Below, one piece after another: positions 35,990 to 47,176 of a stretch of DNA of 64,000 nucleotides. How positions within the stretch are numbered: the stretch's first letter is position 1; each line of letters begins with the position of its first letter. The position numbers and the translations under genes are program-made. Below the pieces are notes generated by a model. It was not told the DNA's origin. It saw nothing but the letters and a program-made list of their open reading frames with translations, and did no database searches. This DNA is from Agelaius tricolor (lineage: Eukaryota; Chordata; Aves; Passeriformes; Icteridae): assembly GCA_023055355.1 (NCBI GenBank), contig JALJCS010000037.1, positions 4,278,001 to 4,342,000 on the forward strand, read 5' to 3'.

Positions 35990-36837
35990 TCAGCAGCTGC
36001 TGCTGCTTTGTGCTGGGAGAGCTTTCCCAGGGCTGGCACAGAACAGGAGCCCAGCCCTGTGCAGGGCTGGGGCCACCAGGGACCCCCTGTCCTGTTGGCA
36101 GGAGGCACCTGGGCCCTGTCAGTGCAGGGGATCTGGGACACCAGGGTGACATCGGGGACACCAGGGCCCACAGTGCCCAGGCTGAGGCCTTTCTGAGCAG
36201 CTGAGCTGCAGCTCTGTGTCTGCACCCTCACTGACAGCAAACCTGGCACTGAGGAGCTCCCTGGGGCTTGCTGGGGGCCAGGCAGTCTCAGCTGCAGTGT
36301 TCAGCTCTGGGGCTTTGTATCACACCCAGGGAGTTTCCACCTGTGGCTACTGAGGGGCTTTTCAGTGCTCCTTCCCTGTCCCTGCCCCCAAAGCAGGGCT
36401 GAGCCTTTCACTGTGTGATGGAAAATCCCCCAATAGACTTGAGTCAAAGCAAAAGCAGACAGTTCCTTTTCCAGAAATGTCTCTGCCCAGAATGGCCAAT
36501 GACCTAAGGAAGGGCTTAGAAAACAAGAAAAAGAGAAAAAAACAATCAAGGTCAAATTTAATCTTTTTTGGTTCAGCCTGTTTCTGGCCAAAGTAAATCA
36601 GAGACATCCTGACTCGGAGATTAAAATAAAAAAATATTCACTTTATTCAGCTTGTCCTGACCCTGGAGGCCTCACACTGTTACCCCTTCCTTCCTCCCAC
36701 TTCCCTACTCCCACCTGGCAGAATTCCTGTGGGCATCCATGCTGCTCTTGGTCCTCCAGAGGTGGTGGGAAACATCTCCATGCTGCTCAGGATTTCGGGA
36801 CAGGGCTGCACCTGATGGGTGCAGAACAAGATTTAGA
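35990..36837. other. Unassigned stretch
   Basis: No recognised feature between the LTR and the next CR1 copy. Confidence 0.4.
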
Positions 36838-37095
36838 TGGGATATTGGATGGGATATTGGGAATTAGGAATTGTTCCCTGTGAGGGTGGGCAGGCCCTGG
36901 CCCAGGGTGCCCAGAGCAGCTGTGGCTGCCCCTGGATCCCTGGCAGTGCCCAAGGCCAGGCTGGACAGGGCTGGAAGCAGCCTGGGACAGTGGGAGGTGT
37001 CCCTGCCATGGCAGGGGTGGCATTGGATGGGCTTTATGTTCTCTTCCAACCCAAACCAGTCTGGGATTCTGGGATTATTGGACTCTGGGATTCTT
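36838..37095 (+). mobile_element. CR1 LINE 3' end
   Basis: Sense copy from GGATATTGGGAATTAGGAAT through GCCATGGCAGGGGTGGCATT to TCTTCCAACCCAAACCAGTC and a decayed GGGATTCT tail repeated three times. Confidence 0.9.
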
Positions 37096-40000
37096 TGTCA
37101 TGGGAGGTGACATCTGTGGGTTTCTGCTTTCTCTTGCCTCCCTGGGCCAGGTGCCCCCATGAGGAACGAGCACCAAGACCTGTGCCAGGTCTGCAAGGAC
37201 ACTGTGGGGTTATTGCAGTAAAGGGTCACTCTGGGCTTTCCTGCTCTTGGCATTTTTATCCAGGAGTCCTCACAAGTGGCCAGTGCATTTCTGATCCTGG
37301 CAGAGCTCCCTGGGTCAGTGCTGGACAGATGCCAGCCCTTGTCTCCTCCTCTGGGAGCAGCAGCAGCCCCACACTCATTCCCACGCAGGTCACCTCTATT
37401 TCAGGAGTGGCCTGCTTCCCCTCTGGAGGAGCCTGGGGAAAAGTCTCCTCTAAAAATTTCCAGGAGCCCTCTGAGACTGGTGAGAAGAAAATCAGTTAGA
37501 GGAGACCGGGAGAGATGAGAGGACAGAGTTTGGGCACAGCTCTGCTGGGATGAGAAGCCCTGGTTGGTTGAAACAGAGCCAAAGAGCCCATTCCCCATCT
37601 CCAGGTTATTTTCACCCACACTGAACTCTGCACAAGTCCTTGTTGCACCAGAAGGGCAGAGAAGCCCTCAAATTTGTGTAAAAATATTCAGCTGACTGTA
37701 TAAAAAGCAGGTTTCCTCCCGAAAGCTGCTGGGTAGTGATGTGTGAGTTCTCAAAAAGCATTTGGGGGGCTTGGAGAAAGAAAACAGGGCTGGGGATTCC
37801 CTTGTGCTCCTGGGGAGGTGGCTCATCCCTGAAAAATGATGGCTTTTCACTCTGGATCTGAGCTCTGGCAGGAGCTGACACCAGGATCAGGCCACGGGGT
37901 AAAACCCACCTCAGTGTCCCTGTCCCTCAGTGAAGGCACTGGGTCAAATGTTAAACAGTACCAAGAAAAAATGTCAGAAATGACCCCATCCTGTTCCAGT
38001 GGGCTGTTTTCATAAAGTAAAAAAAGATTGCTTTTTTGCATAAGATAAACACAATCTTGCCTTTCCCCCACCTCAGGAATGGATTGCACTTGGAGTAAAA
38101 AACAGAAATAGAACCAGGAAAAACTTTGTGTGGCAACAAACCAGCCTGATGTTAATGATGCTCCCCCTGGGGCTGCTCTGAAAATTCTCCCCCGGCTGCA
38201 TCACTGAGTTAAGAAAAGCTTGCATTAACTCAGTATTTTTCTTTTGGAAAACTATTTCTGGAATGTCTCTTGTTCCAACAGATTACATCAAGTGACTCCA
38301 GTGATCTTGTGGAGTCTCAAAGGCTCAGCTGGAAAAGATCCTTTAGATCATTCAAGCCAGAGTGAAGCTCCTCCTGAAGGGCTTTAGGGCAGGCTCAGCT
38401 CTGCCCACCTTTGTTTTCTACTTGGCCCAGTTCTACCCAAATCCATTTCCTGCCTTTCCCACCTTTCTGGGATTTTTCTGCTTTTCATCCATTCCTTACC
38501 AGAAGTTTCTGGCCCATCCCATCCCATCCCATCCCACTTACTTGGCATCCATGTCACTGCTTAGCTGCTGCCTTATCTTCTTTTATACATACAAAAATAT
38601 ATGTGTATATATATAAAATTTTGTATATTTATATATTTCATATTTATACATTATAATTATATATAATATATAATATATAATATACATAATATATACTATG
38701 TATAGTATAGAATAATACCTATAATATCTAATATATATTTTAAAATATATAAATATATAAAAGTAAACCCAAGTGCACAAACAAACAAATACATGTATGT
38801 ATTTACAGTTCAGAATCTGTAAAATCAGGAGCTGAGAAGGAAACAAACACCAGCACAGCCATGGTGCCAGTGGCAATTTCCTGGGGAATAGTGGAGGAAC
38901 ACCACATTGGTGTTTTTGGTCAGGCCAGCAGCTTTTTGGAGTAAATCCTCATCACCAGTGGTCAAAGCTGATAAAGAAACCTGCAGCTATTTGTGAATTT
39001 TACTGATATTGGACATTTTCTAATGTCAAAATGGCCTTGATTCAATTCACTGGAGATCTAGAGTAAAGACAAAGAACAAACCCTGGGGGTGATTTCCAGC
39101 ACCTCCCCACCCTCCTGCCTCCTCCATCCCACTCCTGTGAGCCATCTGGAGATGCCAAGGCAGAAATCAGGGCAAGGCCCACCAAGAAATTGGGTTCCTC
39201 AAGGATTTTTTAGACTGGGGATGCTGAAAATCCCAATCCAAGGAGAAGAACTCAAGTTCTACACTTGAGTACCTAAAGCAAGGGAAAGTTGGATGATTTT
39301 GGACTAAAGAGCTGCTCCTGACACAGAGTGGAGTATCCGATGAAGTGCAGCTATTCTGTGCAAGATCCAAACCTACAAATGAAGAGGCAGCAGCTCCAGC
39401 TGGGTAAAATTGGTCTGAATTAAAAAGAAAAAAATGCAGCCATTGTTTTGGTACAACGATCTGCCAGAATTTCCTGAAGACCATGTAAATACATCCTTAG
39501 ACCACAAATATTTTTAATCTATAAAAAGCATCTGTCAGACAAGCTCCAGCTTTTAATGCACCCAAATATGGTCTGTGACGTCAATCCCAATCTAGTTCTT
39601 TCTGAAAAATGTAAAATGCAGCAGTTGTTCTGGCTCTTTTAGCAAATATCAGAGGGAGATTTCATGGAGGTCTTGAAAACCTTAATAAAGAAGTGTTCCT
39701 TTCTATGCTAGACAAGAAACCCCTGCAGAAGCAGAAACATAACAAATATTCCCAAAATTCAATATAATGCAGAGGTGCCTTCAGCACTCAGCAAAGGTTT
39801 GGAAATCCTCCCCAAAATCAGAATGTTGGATGGGATTTGCTATGACAACCTCACATTCCTGGGGAAAAAAAATCAAAATGTATAAAATATTTAATGGCAA
39901 AAACGGCTGAGTGGAAAACACTGGAATCTTGGTCATGGGAACAAAGGTTGCAAAACTCTTCTGTCACGAGACTGCAGCTCCCAAGGCTCATGCTGGGCTC

Positions 40001-40125
40001 AGTGGGGCTCACGTTGTACCTGGTGTGTCCAGAACAGGAGAGAAGGATCCAGATTGCCTGAGGAGGATCCAACCTTCCCAGCTGGAGTCCCCTTGGGACC
40101 CTGTCCCTCAGCCCCAGTGCCCAGC
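37096..40125. other. Unassigned stretch with one AT-rich island
   Basis: Single-copy-like apart from the ATATAT island at 38590-38775. The 38885-39900 part is AT-leaning without repeat landmarks. No gene is recognised. Confidence 0.4.
38590..38775. repeat. AT-rich low-complexity island
   Basis: Dense TATATA and ATAATATA with no fixed period. A CATCC pentamer run (38517-38535) lies just upstream. Confidence 0.85.
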
Positions 40126-40130
40126 TGTGC

Positions 40131-41250
40131 TGTCCTGGGTTGCAAGGTAAGGGTCTGTTCTCTTGCCATCTGCCAGAGCTGGGGCAGTGTTGCCACCTTT
40201 CTCTCCACAGAGAGAAGCAAGGCACAGTTCTTCCCAAGGATTTCTGAGAGCCACATTCTCTGAACCTCGGAGAAAGGGAAAGCACAATTCTTAACATGTG
40301 CTGTGCCTGTGTTGTGCCAAAGCAGAATGAAATATGGAGATTGTTTATCCAAAGTGAAGATATTTTGTTTCCTTGGCCTGTCAGGGCCAGGTATGTGTGT
40401 GTGTGTTGGGACTGTTGGGTGACAGCCACGAGATTCAGTGCAGTGTGAGCAGGTATGTGCAGAGTGAGTGCTTGGCAGATTCAGTTTAGATGTATAGAAT
40501 AATATAGTATAATAAAGTAATTAATTAGCCTTTTTTGATATCCATGGAGTCCTTCTCATCATTCTCTCCCCTTTGTTGGAGTCACCTTTGATTTACAATA
40601 GGGCAGTTCTCTGCTGTCCATGGGGCAGTTTTTTCTTGATCTCTCCCCCAGCCAATCCTCCCTGCAGGAGATCTCTGCTGTCCATGGCCACTGAGTGTCC
40701 CTGCAGGGCTGATCCAATTCCAGCATCCCATGGGGAGATGCTGCATTGCCCAGGGCAGGAGCCAAGCATTCCTACCTGGATCCAATGTGAGCCTGGCACA
40801 GCACAGCAGCCTTTGCCCAGTGCATTGCCAGAGGAGCAGCTTCTGCTGCCCTGCATTGCCAGAGGGAGCCCAGGCCCATCTGCAGCAGCCCTGGAGCTGC
40901 AGAGGAAAACTCCCCCCTTGTGCAGGATCCCTGCTCCAGCAGAGCCACAGCTGGCACTGCAGGAGGGCTGAGCCCCCATGGGATGGGGCTGTGCCACCCC
41001 CTGACACACAGGGGGCAGGGACTGCTCTGACTCTGGCAGTGTTGTTTTGTATTACTGCATTGTTTATTTTATTTTAATTTTCTTCCCTAATAAAGAACTG
41101 TTATTCCTATTCCCATATCTTTGCCTGAGAGCCACCCCCCCCCCCCCCAATTTCAATTTCAACAATTCAGAGGGAAGGGGTTTACATTTTCCATTTCATG
41201 GGAGGCTCCCGCCTTCCTTAGCAGACACCTGGCTTTTCAAACCCAGACAA
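40131..41250 (+). mobile_element. ERVL-type solo LTR, family C copy 2, split by a nested LTR
   Basis: It begins TGTCCTGGGTTGCAAG and ends TTCAAACCCAGACA, again with inverted termini. TGTGC flanks it at 40126-40130 and 41251-41255. The first 57 bases are separated from the rest by the insertion at 40188-40600. After the insertion, 40601-40786 is almost identical to 35390-35577, the middle (about 40787-40905) is unrelated in detail, and the last 340 bases again match closely. A C15 run lies near 41136-41150. Confidence 0.8.
40188..40600 (+). mobile_element. Nested LTR inside family C copy 2, flanked by GGGCAG
   Basis: The host LTR reads CAGAGCTGGGGCAG, is interrupted by 413 bases starting TGTTGCCACC and ending TTTACAATA, then resumes GGGCAGTTCTCTG. 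GGGCAG (40182-40187 and 40601-40606) is therefore a 6-bp duplication of the host site, as the uninterrupted copy at 35390 shows. The insert shares GGAGATTGTTTA and TCAGGGCCAGG with family B LTRs, so it is a relative of that family. The terminal AATA is unusual for an LTR. Confidence 0.75.
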
Positions 41251-41325
41251 TGTGCCCTGGGGTCACAGGGGAGTGACCAGGTGGCTGTGGGAGTCCTGTC
41301 TCTGCTCCCTGCTGGAAACCACACC

Positions 41326-41399
41326 ATTGTATATTTTAACCTACAAAGGAACCCATTCCTAATTAAAGCTCAGTCCCAAACTCATCCTTATCCTAACCA
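41326..41399 (+). repeat. 74-bp direct repeat, copy 1
   Basis: It matches 43126-43199 with about 5 differences and no indel (ATTGTATATTTTAACCT start, TTATCCTAACCA end). It does not belong to the CR1 or LTR families seen here. Confidence 0.85.
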
Positions 41400-41457
41400 C
41401 GGGCAGCCTTCCCTGGGCTGTGTCCTGGGATGAGCAGACAGGGAGGAAAGGGGGGGG

Positions 41458-41869
41458 TCACATTCACATTATCTGAAAAATCCCTTTGCCCAGAATTTTT
41501 CTCCTGGGAAGCTGAGAAGCCTCAGAGAAAAGGAAAACAATTCTCATCTCATTTGCTTCTCCTGTGTTGTGCTCATGTGGAATGTGTTTGGAGATTGTTT
41601 ACCCACAGGTGATTGTTCCATTGCATTCTGCTGGGAGTTGTTTTCACTCTTTGGCCAATCAGGGCCAAGCTGTGTCAGGGCTCTGGAGAGAGTCAGGAGT
41701 TTTCATTATTATCTTTTTAGCATTCAGTAAGTATCCTTTCTGTATTCTTTAGTATAGTATAGTTTAGTATTCTTTAATATAATACCTTAAAATAATCAAT
41801 TAGCCTTCTGAGAACATGGAGTCAGATTCATCATTCCTTTCTTGATTGGGGCACCCCACAAATACAATA
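41458..41869 (+). mobile_element. Solo LTR, family B copy 2
   Basis: Sense counterpart of 30401-30815. Recognisable parts are CACATTCACATTATCTG, CCAATCAGGGCCAAG, the TTTAGTATAGTATAG tract, GAGAACATGGAGTCAGATTC and a GGGGCACCCC segment before ACAATA. The expected leading TG is lost in a G-run, so target duplications cannot be read. Confidence 0.78.
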
Positions 41870-43125
41870 TATGGGAGCCACAATCCCCCCTTCCCTCGTG
41901 AGTGCAGAGTGTGGGGTAAAGCTGCCAGGCAGGCCAGGCAAGGCAGGGTTTGAACATTCCCCACTCAGTGCAGCTCTTCCCTCTGAGCACACGCCTTGTC
42001 ACTCTAATGGCAGCAGCGTGTATTTTGATTTCTACTGGCTAATTGCTTCTTAACATTGTTATTCACAGAGAGTTTCTCTGCTTTGTTCTCGTTTCAATGA
42101 AACCGAGACAATAAAATGTCAAGAAATACCAAAACAAAAGCAAACTTCCTGTAAATGAAGCATTTAGGTGGCATAGCTGACAGAAAAAAGATGGGGAATG
42201 TGCCATTATGGATTTAGTGTTGCTGTGAAATCACCTTCATTTCAAGTTGTAGTTTCTGTACTGTTTTCTGTTTGTTTGATTAATATTTTACAAATTCTGA
42301 CAGAAAATGCATCCTGTAAAGTACAAAAAATAACATCCCTGGTAATAAACAGCCAACTGAGGCTTCTCTTCCCTGCTTTTACTGCAACTGAATAAAACAG
42401 CACTGACTAAACATCAAGGAGGGTTTTTTTTTTTAACACAGAAAAATTGGATTTATATATGGAAGAGAGTTATTTCTAAAAACAATCTTTGGTTTTATTC
42501 ATAAAGGCTTAGGCAGAGAATGGAAAATAGATTTAAATGATCAGATCTTTCCCCTGCCTTGCTATGAATGGCTGGAAACCTGGGAAAGTGTCAGTGTGCT
42601 ATAAACAAAACCATGCTCTGTTTGTCCTTCCTGTGCTCATAAAACAGAAATAGGGATTGCAAACAAAGCAGTCTTACAGCCAGCACTGCTCCAAGCTGCT
42701 CTTGGTGGCATCAGGGATTTGGGGTTTCCTGGGTCACAGAGATTTCTGCTTCCTCCCCTCATGGGGAGTCCCAAATCAGGGGCATCAAGTGGAAATGCAG
42801 CTGCAGAGAGCCCCTGATGCAAATTCCCATCTCTCCCCTGATCAGGAATTGCAGTGTCTATGCCAAATAATAGCCCTAATTATAATTAGATTCAAACTGA
42901 ACTCCTAAATCAGCCTGAGATTCTATTTAACAGTAATCTACTATAATGCAATGGTTAATCATATCTAACCTTAATACCAGCCTAATCCTTCAAATTATTT
43001 CAAATTTAATTCCAGCCCAAAGGCAATTATCTCTTGAAATTTAAAATCTAAGTCCTTGAGTTTAATCATCCCCATAGATATAACCCTAAAACTTATCTAA
43101 ACCTACAGACACAAAGAAAAACCTA

Positions 43126-43199
43126 ATTGTATATTTTAACCTCCAAAGTAACCCATTTCTAATTAAAGCTCAGTCCTAAACTCATCGTTATCCTAACCA
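43126..43199 (+). repeat. 74-bp direct repeat, copy 2
   Basis: Partner of 41326-41399. It sits in a longer CTAA-rich segment, so the repeat may be the conserved end of a larger unrecognised element. Confidence 0.85.
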
Positions 43200-43276
43200 A
43201 GATTAACTCCAACTGTAATCCCCCATCCTGATCTGCAATTCTCTAAATAAAAGGAAAATAGCAAAGGAGAAATCCT

Positions 43277-43294
43277 TTTTTTTTTTTTTTTTTC
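43277..43294. repeat. Poly-T tract
   Basis: An uninterrupted run of about 18 T between AAATCC and CCAGCTGG, where AT-rich sequence changes to GC-rich. Confidence 0.95.
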
Positions 43295-43700
43295 CAGCTG
43301 GATGTTGCACAGAGACAAGGGAAAGATGTGGAGAGCTCCACATTGGCTTTGGGGCCCGAAATGCTGGTGCCCCCCTCGTGCCAGGGAGGGGAGGTGGAGG
43401 GGGCTCCCCACGGGCTGTGGGACCCAGGCCAGGGCTGGAGCTGCAGGAATATCTGTAGCTGGCAGAATGGATCCGTTTTTGGAGCTTTTTGTAGCTCCTG
43501 CAGCTGTGTCTGGGGAGGGCTCCCAGCCCCAGCGATTGATGGGGGCTCCCTGGCCAAGGCCGCTCGCTCAGAGCCACCAGCAGAGCCCGGCCCTGCCCCT
43601 GGGTGCCCCTGCCCTGGCCCAGCCCTGGGGGCTCCCAGGGGAGGAGAGCCCAGCCCAGCAGGGAGGGCACAGCCAGGGCACGGCCCGGGCAGCAGCGCTG

Positions 43701-44412
43701 TGTGAAAAACCAGCCTCACTCCCTCGTGAAAACGAGAGAGTTTAATAAGGGGCAATAGGAGACAAAGACAAAAAAGCAAAGATTTTATGGCTGGGTGCTT
43801 GGCATTCTGCTAAGAGCACACCTGCTATTTTGGAAACACTCTTTATATACTATTTCTATTGTATTATCTGTGGCATATTCACAAACAATTATGTATATTT
43901 AAACTTTTCGTCAAACGAGTTTGTATGTTCTAAGAACTGTTCAGTATGGCTTTTTCTCAGTTTTTTAGAGCATGTGTATTCCTTAGCTGTGGTTTTAGTC
44001 TATTTTTATCATTACCTCTAGTTTTGGGCTTTGATCTGTATTTTCTACTGATGGTGAGTGTTGATAGTTGGTATTTCAGTAGTAGGATCATCATATGTTC
44101 ACTCAATGTTATTGTAACTAAGCAGGCATGCTAACACAAACATATCTATATCAGCTATTTCACTACTATGTCTAAATTCAGTTAACAACAGAAATAAAAT
44201 TAAAAAACCCTATATCTTTATAGTAAATTTTACCATTATATAAAGTTGCTTTACATTATACATATCTTATTATATTATGTTATATATAAAATACATAAAC
44301 ATGTATCTTTATGTATATGTTGTATATAAACATATATACATATATATTATATACATATAACATCTATTTTAATATTTGCAAAAAGCCAATATTATAATAG
44401 GTATTTATGACA
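43701..44412 (-). mobile_element. Solo LTR, family A copy 2
   Basis: Same orientation and layout as 165-732 but longer, mainly because of an AT-rich expansion (44215-44375) near the LTR 5' end. The plus strand starts TGTGAAAAACC and ends ATTTATGACA. On the minus strand ATTAAA lies about 45 bases before the 3' end. Flanks GCTG and ACTG differ at one base. Confidence 0.65.
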
Positions 44413-44942
44413 ACTGGAAAGCAGTTAAAATTCCCTTTTGGATGTTGATTTTCTGTCAGTTTTGAAGGAGGTAAATTCCTGACTGGCTCTCAGTTTCCTG
44501 AATTACAACCCACAAGATCCAAATGTTGGGATCATCACCCTCAGCCCCTCATTGGGGTCATACCTGGGGCCTTTCCTGTGCATGAATGATAAAACTCCAT
44601 AAAATCCCTTTTCCCTCTCTCCTGCCTCCCCTGCAGCCTGGGCACGTGGATGGTGGCAGGAAAGCCCCAGGAGCTGGGCTGGGTTAGGTGGGTCCTGCTG
44701 CTCTTCATCCCCCCCAGAGCTGCTGGGGATGTGACTACAAAGAGAAAAACTGGAGCTGTCATTTGCTGGTGACCTGATTTTTTTGAGAGGGGAAGAAAAA
44801 AGATGTCATTCTACAATTAGTTGAAATCATTTTTTTAGCTGCAGGTATAATTTATTTGGCTCACTCTCATTTCTCATAAAGAAGGGAGGATATAGAATAT
44901 TCCCCCCCAGGCATTCTGGGGTTTTATTTAAACCAGTGATTA
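44413..44942. other. Unassigned stretch
   Basis: No recognised feature between the LTR and the following CR1 tail. Confidence 0.4.
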
Positions 44943-45066
44943 TAAAATCATAGAATCACAGACTGGTTTGGGTTGGAAGGAAAATTAAAGCTCATCCAGT
45001 GCCATAGGCAGGGACACCTTCCCCTCAACCAGGCTGCCCTGAGCCCTGGCCTTGGACACTTTTGAA
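44943..45066 (-). mobile_element. CR1 LINE 3' fragment
   Basis: Antisense, with a well-preserved tail complement AATCATAGAATCACAGACTG and TTTGGGTTGGAAGG, truncated after about 124 bases. Confidence 0.92.
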
Positions 45067-45567
45067 AATCCAAAAAAGAGAAAAAATGGAGTAAAAATTC
45101 ATTTGTTTCACAGACTGAACTTCCAGATTAAAGTGTGGAGCTGCCAGGGCTGCTGGTATGCACTGTGCCAACCATGACGTGATTGAAACCCATGACACAT
45201 TCACCCAGATCACAAATTTGGCTTTAACAGGGTTGTCTCTTCAGGGAACAGACCCTGGACTTTTCTTTCCTTTCCCATTTCCGTGTTTTCAGGACCTTGC
45301 TTATGTTTCATTTTTCTGTGAAAGGCTCTTTCTCCATTATGACAATATTTTTATTTAGCAAAAATGAGGGATCTTATGTAATTCTGTGACTTCTGGAGCT
45401 AAAGGTCAAACATTGCAGGAAAACATAAACCTTGGCAGCACCTTTTGCTTGTTGAAGCTTTCCAGCTTCCAGCATTTCAGATACTTCCATAACAAATAAG
45501 TCGAAATAGGAAAAGCTGCTCCAAGTCTATTTGCTCTTTCTGTGCTTCTGTGCCTCCTCTGGAATTG
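45067..45567. other. Unassigned stretch
   Basis: AT-leaning, no recognised feature. Confidence 0.4.
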
Positions 45568-46092
45568 CTCAGAGCTCTTCCTGTCCCTCACAGTTCCTGG
45601 GGTGCTGTGTCCAGCTCTGGGGTCCCCAGCACAGGAAGGACATGGAGCTGTTGGAACAAGTCCAGAGGAGATCATGGAGATGATCAGAGGGAAGGGGCAC
45701 CTCTTCCAGGAGGAAAGACTGAGGGAGTTGGGATTGTTCAGCCTGGAGAAGAGAGAGCTTGGGGAAAGCCTAAAGTCCCTTCTGAGACCTGAAGGGGCAC
45801 AAGAGAGCTGGAGAGGGACTTGGGACAAGGCATGGAATGACAGGATAAGGGGGCAGGGCTGGATGGGATACTGGGAATTAGGAATTGTTCCCTGGCAGGG
45901 TGGGCAGGCCCTGGCACAGGGTGCCCAGAGCAGCTGGGGCTGCCCCTGGATCCCTGGCAGTGCCCAAGGCCAGGCTGGACAGGGCTGGGAGCAGCCTGGG
46001 ACAGTGGGAGGTGTCCCTGCCATGGCAGGGGTGGCACTGGATGAGATTTAAGGTCCTTTCCAACCCAACCCAGTCTTTGATCCCATGATTCC
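45568..46092 (+). mobile_element. CR1 LINE 3' fragment with ORF2 C-terminal codons
   Basis: The best-preserved sense copy. It translates LRELGLFSLEKRELGESLKS, matching the CR1 ORF2 C-terminus, and runs to a tail of CAACCCAACCCAGTC and TTTGATCCCATGATTCC. It carries the unexpanded GGAGAAGAGAGAGCT at the position where the copies at 60652 and 63175 have long purine arrays. The reading frame is broken downstream. Confidence 0.92.
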
Positions 46093-46541
46093 AAAGCTGC
46101 CCTTGCAGCAGCACGGGACAAACCCACACAGTTCTTCCCTGACAGCACCCTCTGAAGAGGCACCAAAATCCCATTTATTCTCAGAGGAGGATCTGTGCCC
46201 TTGGCCAATCTCTCTCTCCCTGTTATTCCTCTTTCCCAGCTGAGTAGGATTGGCAGAACAGGACCTGGTGGACACAGCCCTGAGCAGAGGCTGGCACTGT
46301 GTCACTGCCCCAGGAAGATCAGTGGCACCTTGTGCTGCATCAGTGAATCTCCAGGTGGGCACCCACTGGGGTCTGGGTTCCTTCTTGTGCTGGGCTCCCT
46401 GGAAACCTTCTTTCCATGCCTTGTGACCACCCCAGTGCCAGCCAGGGCCATCACAGTGTGGCCATGGCAGTCACCTCCCCCAGTGCCATGAACTTCCAGC
46501 TGAAGGGGGAAAGGGGGGATATTCAGTGCCACCATTTCCAT
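46093..46541. other. Unassigned stretch
   Basis: No recognised feature. It ends at the left target duplication of the next LTR. Confidence 0.4.
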
Positions 46542-46546
46542 GGATG

Positions 46547-47171
46547 TGTTGGGGTCTCTGCTGCTCAGAGTGACCCCAAGAAGAGTTCCAAAGTCTCTTT
46601 TCCCAGCCCAACACTTGAAGAAGGAGTCAGAGCTCTTCATTTCTTGGTCTCAAGGTTGTTTATTGTTCCTTATCTATAAATTTTTTCTCCTGCCCTGCCG
46701 AGGTCCCTCCAGCAGGACACTCTGCCTGCCCCCGGGGCAGGGTTATGTCTTTAAACTAAAAACTATGACTTTAAACTAAAAACTATTACTATTATTTACA
46801 ATTACTTTCCAATACCTATGACCTATGTTAGACACTGAGCTTCTACTCTAAACCAATCTGTAACATGACAGCAGAAGATGGAGGCCAAGAAGAAGAAGAA
46901 GGAGAAAGGCTGGACACACACAGTTCCCCCCATCTTGCCTCCGAACCCCCATACCAAAAACCCCAAAATCTACTTTTCCACCCTGTGATAACTTCACTAT
47001 TATCCTACCTAAACTGTTGTGGTTTGCTGATCTTCATCTAAGGTTGGTGATTTGCTCCATGGGTCACAATCAAACCCACAGGTGGTTTGGGCTCTGTGCC
47101 AGGGTCTCTGAGCCCCCTGGCAGGGGTCCTGGCCACCCTGGCCAGCCAGAGAGATGTTCTGGGTTCCCACA
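46547..47171 (-). mobile_element. Solo LTR with 5-bp target duplication GGATG
   Basis: The plus strand starts TGTTGGGGTCTCTG and ends GGTTCCCACA. On the minus strand the LTR begins TGTGGGAACCCAGAACATC and has AATAAAC close to its 3' end (plus-strand GTTTATTG near 46664). GGATG flanks both sides (46542-46546 and 47172-47176), consistent with an ERVL-like or gamma-like integration. Tandem CTTTAAACTAAAAACTAT occurs twice at 46750-46790. No internal region remains. Confidence 0.85.
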
Positions 47172-47176
47172 GGATG

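Larger units (their letters stand above)
41870..43700. other. Unassigned stretch with a direct-repeat copy and a T-tract
   Basis: AT-leaning to about 43260, including a part rich in CTAA/CCTAA words at 42900-43200, then GC-rich from 43330 with higher CpG up to the LTR. No gene is recognised. Confidence 0.35.

Noticed and set aside
45542..46051. 169-codon frame containing LRELGLFSLEKR
   Set aside because: This is the C-terminal part of CR1 ORF2 in a truncated LINE, not a host gene.
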